From CALMKX01 sp036274895 (lineage in GTDB: Bacteria > Acidobacteriota > Thermoanaerobaculia > Multivoradales > SZUA-115): 64,000 bases of DNA. The stretch covers positions 1 to 64,000 of the forward strand of contig DASUEU010000014.1 in NCBI GenBank assembly GCA_036274895.1, written 5' to 3'. The notes below the pieces were generated by a model. It worked only from the letters and a program-made list of their open reading frames with translations. It was not told the origin of the DNA and searched no databases. The translations under genes and the position numbers were made by a program. Positions 60,168-64,000 of this stretch are shown in pieces (within the stretch, counting starts at the first letter, position 1; every line of letters begins with the position of its first letter).

Positions 60168-60809
60168 ATGAGCGAGCTCCAAATTGAAGTCAAGAAGCGC
60201 GAAGGCATCGGCAAGAGCGCCAACCGAAAGCTGCGCGGGGCGGGTAGCGTTCCCGCGGTGGTCTACGGCGGTGGCAAGGAACCGGTGGCGATCGAGCTTG
60301 AGCGCAAGAAGCTGATCGATATCCTGCGCCACGGTGCCGGCGAGAACAGCCTCTTCCTGCTCCAGATGGCGGACACCGGCCAGCAGCGGCACGCGATGAT
60401 CCGTGACATCCAGATCGACCCGGTGACCCAGCGAGTCCTGCACGTCGACTTCCAGCGCGTGCTGATGACCGAGCGCGTGCAGGTGAAGGTGCACATCGAG
60501 CTGACGGGTCTGGCCCTGGGCGTGAAGAACGAGGGCGGCATCGTCGACTTCGTCTGCCGCGAGGTCGAGGTCGAGTGCTTACCGGCCAACATCCCCAACC
60601 ACCTCACCCTCGACGTCACCCCGCTGCACGTGGGCCAGCACGTCGAGGCCCGGGAGCTCGACCTGCCGATGGGGGTCAAGCTGGTCACCGAGCCGGAGCG
60701 GGTGATCGTGTCCCTCGGCCACGCCCGCGTGGAGACCGAGGTGGCGGCCGAGGGGGAGCGGGCGGAGCCCGAGGTCATCAGCCGCGGCAAGAAGGAAGCC
60801 GAGGAGTAG
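60168..60809 (+). CDS. rplY: 50S ribosomal protein L25/general stress protein Ctc
   Basis: The 213-residue 5S rRNA-binding protein is of the long Ctc type. It has 'VKKREGIGKSANRKLRGAGS', 'VPAVVYGGGKEPVAIELERK', the L25 domain to about residue 95, and the C-terminal beta domain ('VHIELTGLALGVKNEGGIVD') to about 185, with an acidic/Lys tail. Ribosome site GAAAGGA lies ahead of the ATG. Its stop TAG lies in frame with the next gene, pth. Confidence 0.94.
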   Translation: MSELQIEVKKREGIGKSANRKLRGAGSVPAVVYGGGKEPVAIELERKKLIDILRHGAGENSLFLLQMADTGQQRHAMIRDIQIDPVTQRVLHVDFQRVLMTERVQVKVHIELTGLALGVKNEGGIVDFVCREVEVECLPANIPNHLTLDVTPLHVGQHVEARELDLPMGVKLVTEPERVIVSLGHARVETEVAAEGERAEPEVISRGKKEAEE

Positions 60810-60812
60810 CGG

Positions 60813-61373
60813 CTGGGTACCAAGCTCATCGTGGGCCTCGGCAACCCGGGGCCCGACTACGAGGGGACGCGGCACAACGTCGGTTTTCGGGTGGTCGAGG
60901 AGCTCGCCGCCCGGCGCTCCCTGCGTTTTTCCAAGCAGGTTTGCCGGGCCCTGGTCGCCGAGGCGCCGGGATTGCTGCTGGCCGAGCCGTTGACCTACAT
61001 GAACCGCAGCGGCCACGCCGTGCGCTGTCTGGTGGATCACCGCGACCTGGCGTCGGACGACCTGCTCGTGGTCTACGACGAGATCCATCTGCCCCTCGGG
61101 CGGCTTCGCCTCCGGCCGAAGGGCAGCCCCGCCGGTCATCGCGGCCTCGAGTCGATCCTCGAGGCCCTGCAGACCGACGAGGTGGCCAGGTTGCGGCTGG
61201 GCGTCGGTGCCGAGGCCATGCCCCGGGGCGAGGAGCTGCCGGAGTTCGTCCTCTCGCCCTTCGGCGCCGAGGAGAGGCCGGTGGCCGAGGAGATGATCCG
61301 CCGGGCGGCGGACGCCTGCGAAGCCTGGCTCGAGGGTGGGGTGGAGGCGGCGATGCAGAAGCACAACGGTTGA
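60813..61373 (+). CDS. pth: peptidyl-tRNA hydrolase, probable CTG start
   Basis: The enzyme releases peptides from stalled peptidyl-tRNA. It has 'KLIVGLGNPGPDYEGTRHNV' at the N-terminus, active-site His in 'GTRHNVGF', 'LLLAEPLTYMNRSGHAV', 'LVVYDEIHLPLGRLRLRPKG' (Asp93-like) and 'SPAGHRGLESI'. The first GTG (60831) would remove KLI from the first strand. No ATG, GTG or TTG lies between the in-frame rplY TAG and it, but CTG at 60813 restores LGTKLIVGLGNPG, and GGAG lies 6-7 bases before it. I therefore annotate 186 residues from CTG. Confidence 0.85.
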   Translation: MGTKLIVGLGNPGPDYEGTRHNVGFRVVEELAARRSLRFSKQVCRALVAEAPGLLLAEPLTYMNRSGHAVRCLVDHRDLASDDLLVVYDEIHLPLGRLRLRPKGSPAGHRGLESILEALQTDEVARLRLGVGAEAMPRGEELPEFVLSPFGAEERPVAEEMIRRAADACEAWLEGGVEAAMQKHNG

Positions 61374-61395
61374 GGCGGAGCGAGACTCCTTGTCG

Positions 61396-61401
61396 TATAC
61401 T
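61396..61401 (+). promoter_or_regulatory. -10 box TATACT for the rpsF operon
   Basis: TATACT lies about 95 bases before the rpsF start, just after the pth stop. No good -35 is visible. It leaves a leader of about 88 bases with hairpins. Confidence 0.4.
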
Positions 61402-61409
61402 CCGCCTTT

Positions 61410-61472
61410 CGTCGCGGCCTGCCGGAAGCGGGCCGTCCTTTCAACCCTCTCTGTCCCGGATGAGACCGGGAC
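61410..61472 (+). promoter_or_regulatory. structured rpsF leader, possible S6:S18 site
   Basis: Two hairpins: CGGCC...GGCCG-type at about 61413-61433, and GTCCCGG (61453-61459) with CCGGGAC (61466-61472) around ATGAGA. In many bacteria the rpsF leader binds the S6:S18 complex for autoregulation. The required CCG bulge was not confirmed here. Confidence 0.35.
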
Positions 61473-61496
61473 CCCTAGGCCACAGGGAGGAAGCAC

Positions 61497-61868
61497 TTGG
61501 CAATCCGTCATTACGAGTTGACGTTCATCGTCGATCCCCGCCTCTCCGACGAGGAGACGGTGGCGCTGTCCGACACCTACAAGGACATGGCCACCCACGC
61601 CGGCGGCGAGGTGATCCAGGTCGAGAGCTGGGGCAAGCGCCGGCTCGCCTATCCCATCGAGAAGCTGACCGAGGGCCGCTACGTGCTGATGCACGTCAAG
61701 TCGGACGACCTCAATCCCCTCTCCGAGGTCGAGCTGCGCATGCGGCAGAACGACAAGATCCTGCGCTACCTCACCGTCCGGACCGACCGCGAGGTCACCC
61801 TGACACCGATCCTGTTGTCCGATACCCCGGAGCCAGCCCCGATGCTGGATGACGATGAAGAGATCTGA
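61497..61868 (+). CDS. rpsF: 30S ribosomal protein S6
   Basis: The 123-residue protein starts with TTG after GGGAGG. Motifs: 'RHYELTFIVDPRLSDEETVA', 'VESWGKRRLAYPIEKLTEGR' followed by YVLMHV, and 'RMRQNDKILRYLTVR'. It has an acidic C-terminal tail as usual for S6. It is the first gene of the rpsF-rpsR-rplI operon. Confidence 0.95.
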   Translation: MAIRHYELTFIVDPRLSDEETVALSDTYKDMATHAGGEVIQVESWGKRRLAYPIEKLTEGRYVLMHVKSDDLNPLSEVELRMRQNDKILRYLTVRTDREVTLTPILLSDTPEPAPMLDDDEEI

Positions 61869-61869
61869 C

Positions 61870-62106
61870 ATGAGCACCCGCCCCAAGAAGGTTTTCTTCC
61901 GTCGTCGCAAGGTCTGCAAGTTCTGCGTCGACCGCGTCGACTACATCGACTACAAGGACGTTCGCCTGCTCCAGCAGTTCGTGCCGGAGCGCTCGAAGAT
62001 CCTGCCTCGCCGGATCTCCGGCACCTGCGCCAAGCACCAGCGGCTGCTCCAGCAGGCGATCAAGCGGGCTCGCCACCTGGCCCTGATCGCCTTCACCAGC
62101 GACTAA
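61870..62106 (+). CDS. rpsR: 30S ribosomal protein S18, zinc-ribbon form
   Basis: This 78-residue protein partners S6. It has 'RRKVCKFCVDRVDYIDYKDV', 'LLQQFVPERSKILPRRISGT' and 'CAKHQRLLQQAIKRARHLAL'. CxxC and CxxH (CKFC, CAKH) are kept, so this is the zinc-binding (C+) form. It lies one base after rpsF. Its N-terminal Ser/Met may be the target of RimI at 33.1 kb. Confidence 0.95.
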   Translation: MSTRPKKVFFRRRKVCKFCVDRVDYIDYKDVRLLQQFVPERSKILPRRISGTCAKHQRLLQQAIKRARHLALIAFTSD

Positions 62107-62118
62107 GAGGAGGCTTTC

Positions 62119-62568
62119 GTGGAGGTCATTCTGCTTTCCGATCAGCGCAACCTCGGCCGCCGTGGCGAAGTCGTCAAGGTCAAGCCGGGTTACGCTCGCA
62201 ATTTCCTGCTGCCTCAGGGCCTCGCTCTGGCGGTCACCGCGGCCAACCTCAAGCAGGTGGCTGCCCAGCGCAAGAAGTTCGACGCCGTCCACGCCAAGGA
62301 GCGCGACGCCGCCCAGGTGGTGGCGAGCCAGCTCGCGGGCCTCAAGCTCACCGTCGCCAAGCGAGTGGGCGAGACCCAGACTCTCTACGGCTCGGTGACC
62401 GCCACCGAGGTCGCCGAGCTGCTGGCGGCCAAGGGCGTCACGGTCGACCGGCGCAAGATCGACTTGCCGGAGCACGGCATCAAGACCCTCGGCGATCACA
62501 CGGTGACCATCGACCTCCATGCCGAGGTCAAGGCCGATGTGACCGTCACGGTGGTGCCGGAAGAGTAG
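62119..62568 (+). CDS. rplI: 50S ribosomal protein L9
   Basis: The 149-residue protein with GTG start has the L9 N-terminal motif 'MEVILLSDQRNLGRRGEVVK' then 'VKPGYARNFLLPQGLALAVT', the long connecting helix at residues 45-75, and the C-terminal domain with 'LYGSVTATEVAELLAAKGVT' and 'DRRKIDLPEHGIKTLGDHTV'. AGAGGAGG precedes the GTG. It closes the S6-S18-L9 operon. Confidence 0.95.
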   Translation: MEVILLSDQRNLGRRGEVVKVKPGYARNFLLPQGLALAVTAANLKQVAAQRKKFDAVHAKERDAAQVVASQLAGLKLTVAKRVGETQTLYGSVTATEVAELLAAKGVTVDRRKIDLPEHGIKTLGDHTVTIDLHAEVKADVTVTVVPEE

Positions 62569-62574
62569 GTCTTG

Positions 62575-63747
62575 ATGCCGGCGGGCGGGGACCAGCCCAG
62601 GATCGAAGAGTTCCTCGGCGAGCCCACTCGGGATCCCGTCCGCTGGCGTTGGCTCTGGGAGGGCGATCACGCGTTTCCCATTCGCAGTGATCGCCCGTTC
62701 CTGGGCCGTCTCCTCGTCGCCTTCCGCCGTCTCCTCCGTCCCTTCGTCCGGCTGCCCCAGAACGACCTCTGGGAGCGGCAGCGCGTCTTCAACCTGATCC
62801 TGCTCGAGTGGCTGGCCGCCCGGGATGGTGAGCGGCTGGCCGAGCGCCTGGGCATCCTCGAAGGGGCCCTGCCCGAGCGCACCGCCGAGATCCTGCGCCA
62901 CAACGACGCCCTCTACGCTCGCCTCGACCAGAAGCTCGACCGCTACCGCCACGGCACCACGGAGCTGTCCGCCGTGCTTTCGGGCGCCCTGGCGGCGGTG
63001 GAGTCGCAGCCCGCAGCAGCCCGTTTGGCCCCGCTGGTGCGGGCTCAGGAAGAGGCGTCATACCTCGAGCTGGAGCGCCGTTACCGCGGCACGGAAGAGG
63101 AGATCGCCGAGCGTCTTGCCGTGTATCTGCCCCGCCTCGCCGGCCGCGGCACGGTGCTCGACCTGGGCTGCGGCCGGGGGGAGAGCCTGGCCCTCTTCGG
63201 CCGCCACGGCATCCCGGCCCGCGGCGTCGATCTCTCCGCCAGCATGGTCGCCCGCTGCCGGGAACGGGGTCTCGATGCCGAGGTGGGGGACGCCTTCGGT
63301 ACCCTCGCCGTGGCGGAACCAGAAAGCCTCGGCGGCGTGGTCTCCTTCCACGTCATCGAGCACCTCCCCGCCGACGAAGTGGACCGCCTGGTGCGCCTGG
63401 CGGCCCGAGCCCTGGCCCCGGGCGGCGTGCTGATCCTCGAGACCCCCAATCCCCTCTCCGTGGTGGTGGCCGCCCGCAACTTCTGGCTCGACCCCACCCA
63501 CCGCCGGCCGATTCACCCCGAGAGCCTGATCCTCAGCTGCCGCCTGGCCGGCCTCGAGCCCGTCGAGCGCCTGGACCTCAGACCCTTCCCAGCCACCGAG
63601 CGCCTGCCGGAGATCTCCCTAGAAGAGCTACCTGAAAGCAGCCGCCTCCTCGCCCACCGCGTCAACGAGATCCGCGACCGCCTCGATGATCTGCTGTTCG
63701 GCTTCCAGGACTACGCAGTGGTGGCGGAGAAGCCGGGGCGGGGGTAG
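62575..63747 (+). CDS. class I SAM-dependent methyltransferase
   Basis: The 390-residue protein has an N-terminal helical region (1-190) and a Rossmann methyltransferase domain: motif I 'TVLDLGCGRGESLALFGRHG', 'ARGVDLSASMVARCRERGLD', 'GVVSFHVIEHLPADEVDRLV' and 'ILETPNPLSVVVAARNFWLD' followed by PTHRRPIHPE. The NFWLDPTH..PIHPE pattern is that of glycan-type O-methyltransferases (e.g. WbdD-like). The ATG at 62575 is preferred; a TTG at 62572 is possible. It lies 6 bases after rplI. Substrate unknown. Confidence 0.85.
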   Translation: MPAGGDQPRIEEFLGEPTRDPVRWRWLWEGDHAFPIRSDRPFLGRLLVAFRRLLRPFVRLPQNDLWERQRVFNLILLEWLAARDGERLAERLGILEGALPERTAEILRHNDALYARLDQKLDRYRHGTTELSAVLSGALAAVESQPAAARLAPLVRAQEEASYLELERRYRGTEEEIAERLAVYLPRLAGRGTVLDLGCGRGESLALFGRHGIPARGVDLSASMVARCRERGLDAEVGDAFGTLAVAEPESLGGVVSFHVIEHLPADEVDRLVRLAARALAPGGVLILETPNPLSVVVAARNFWLDPTHRRPIHPESLILSCRLAGLEPVERLDLRPFPATERLPEISLEELPESSRLLAHRVNEIRDRLDDLLFGFQDYAVVAEKPGRG

Positions 63748-63775
63748 AGGGAATCGACGGGGCCCCACGCCCGCC

Positions 63776-64000
63776 TCATGGCGGCGGCGCTTCCTCCTCG
63801 CCCGGCGCCTCGCCGCCCTCCCCGCTGTCCTCGACGACGCCGGCGTCCAGCTCGGTGACGGTGGCCGGCATCCGCTCTCGGGGCTTGGGGCGGTAGAAGG
63901 CTTTCTGCTGGTACCAGGGGAGGGAGAGGATGGTGGCCCAGCGGCCGGAGGCGGTCGCCTCGGGCTCGGTGCCGGGGAGGAAGAGCATCTCGATCGCTCC
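63776..64000 (-). CDS. C-terminal part of an unidentified protein (runs off the window)
   Basis: The minus-strand frame is open to the window edge and ends at 63776. The visible 74 residues read 'GAIEMLFLPGTEPEATASGR', 'WATILSLPWYQQKAFYRPKP' and a Glu/Gly/Pro-rich tail. The internal ATG at 63988 is probably not the start, since the frame continues upstream. No family is recognised. It is convergent with the methyltransferase gene. Confidence 0.45.
   Translation of the reverse strand, partial: GAIEMLFLPGTEPEATASGRWATILSLPWYQQKAFYRPKPRERMPATVTELDAGVVEDSGEGGEAPGEEEAPPP

Noticed and set aside
60831..61373. pth starting at GTG 60831
   Set aside because: It removes the conserved KLI of the first strand and has no ribosome binding site.

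Overview
The window is very GC-rich, densely packed bacterial chromosome with no plasmid, phage or transposase genes. The best guess for the source is Acidobacteriota, perhaps a Thermoanaerobaculia-like lineage. The clues are a long orphan MacB/FtsX permease of the Acidobacteria-type (ADOP) family, a DUF5117-like zincin, many TPR/transglutaminase lipoproteins, a C-terminal FADGFESGDTSGW motif, and the core-gene order. This assignment is inference, because no rRNA is present. Genes are often joined by 4-base ATGA or GTGA overlaps, so translational coupling is common.

Layout. 1-1.5 kb: the start of a secreted RHS-like protein and its secreted partner (minus strand). 1.7-7.5 kb: an operon of an MscS channel, an exported zincin and a glutaminyl cyclase. 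8-16.3 kb: small membrane proteins, MurJ, a DUF4126 protein, a transglutaminase/TPR lipoprotein and a fused 5-oxoprolinase/hydantoinase. 16.3-23.2 kb (minus): a Cys-rich secreted protein, TrmL, an RMD1-like protein, a DUF4097-like protein, a VapBC module, and a VWA/MoxR/TrxB operon. 23.3-26 kb (plus): serine dehydratase, ferritin and a deiodinase-like selenoprotein read through an in-frame TGA. 26-31 kb (minus): Psd, PssA and a Usg-like protein for phosphatidylethanolamine synthesis, a YdcH-like protein, an ECF sigma factor coupled to two tiny membrane proteins, and a second VapBC module. 31-37 kb (plus): a TPR protein, TsaB-RimI, a large di-haem c-type cytochrome resembling hydrazine synthase alpha, and a ParDE-like module. 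37.4-42 kb (minus): a metallophosphoesterase coupled to a CHAT protease/STAND ATPase/TPR protein, the best candidate for an undescribed defence or regulated cell-death system. 42.3-47 kb: MutS, NagZ, SSB, D-aminoacyl-tRNA deacylase. 47-51 kb (minus): ADOP permease, M50 protease, HU. 51-58 kb: a TPR lipoprotein-type pair and a 1503-residue membrane protein that combines a phosphonate-binding-like domain with a patatin lipase. 58.4-64 kb: SpoVG, tRNA-Gln, Prs, L25, Pth, S6, S18, L9, a methyltransferase and a partial gene.

Two genome-scale habits stand out. Several palindromic interspersed elements occur, and at least two of them sit in frame inside conserved genes (mutS, the oxoprolinase). Several genes have a TANNCT -10-like box 6-10 bases before the start codon and no ribosome binding site, which suggests leaderless mRNAs. 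Genes with long leaders instead have near-consensus TTGACA-N17-TANNAT promoters (HU, spoVG, the Cys-rich protein).
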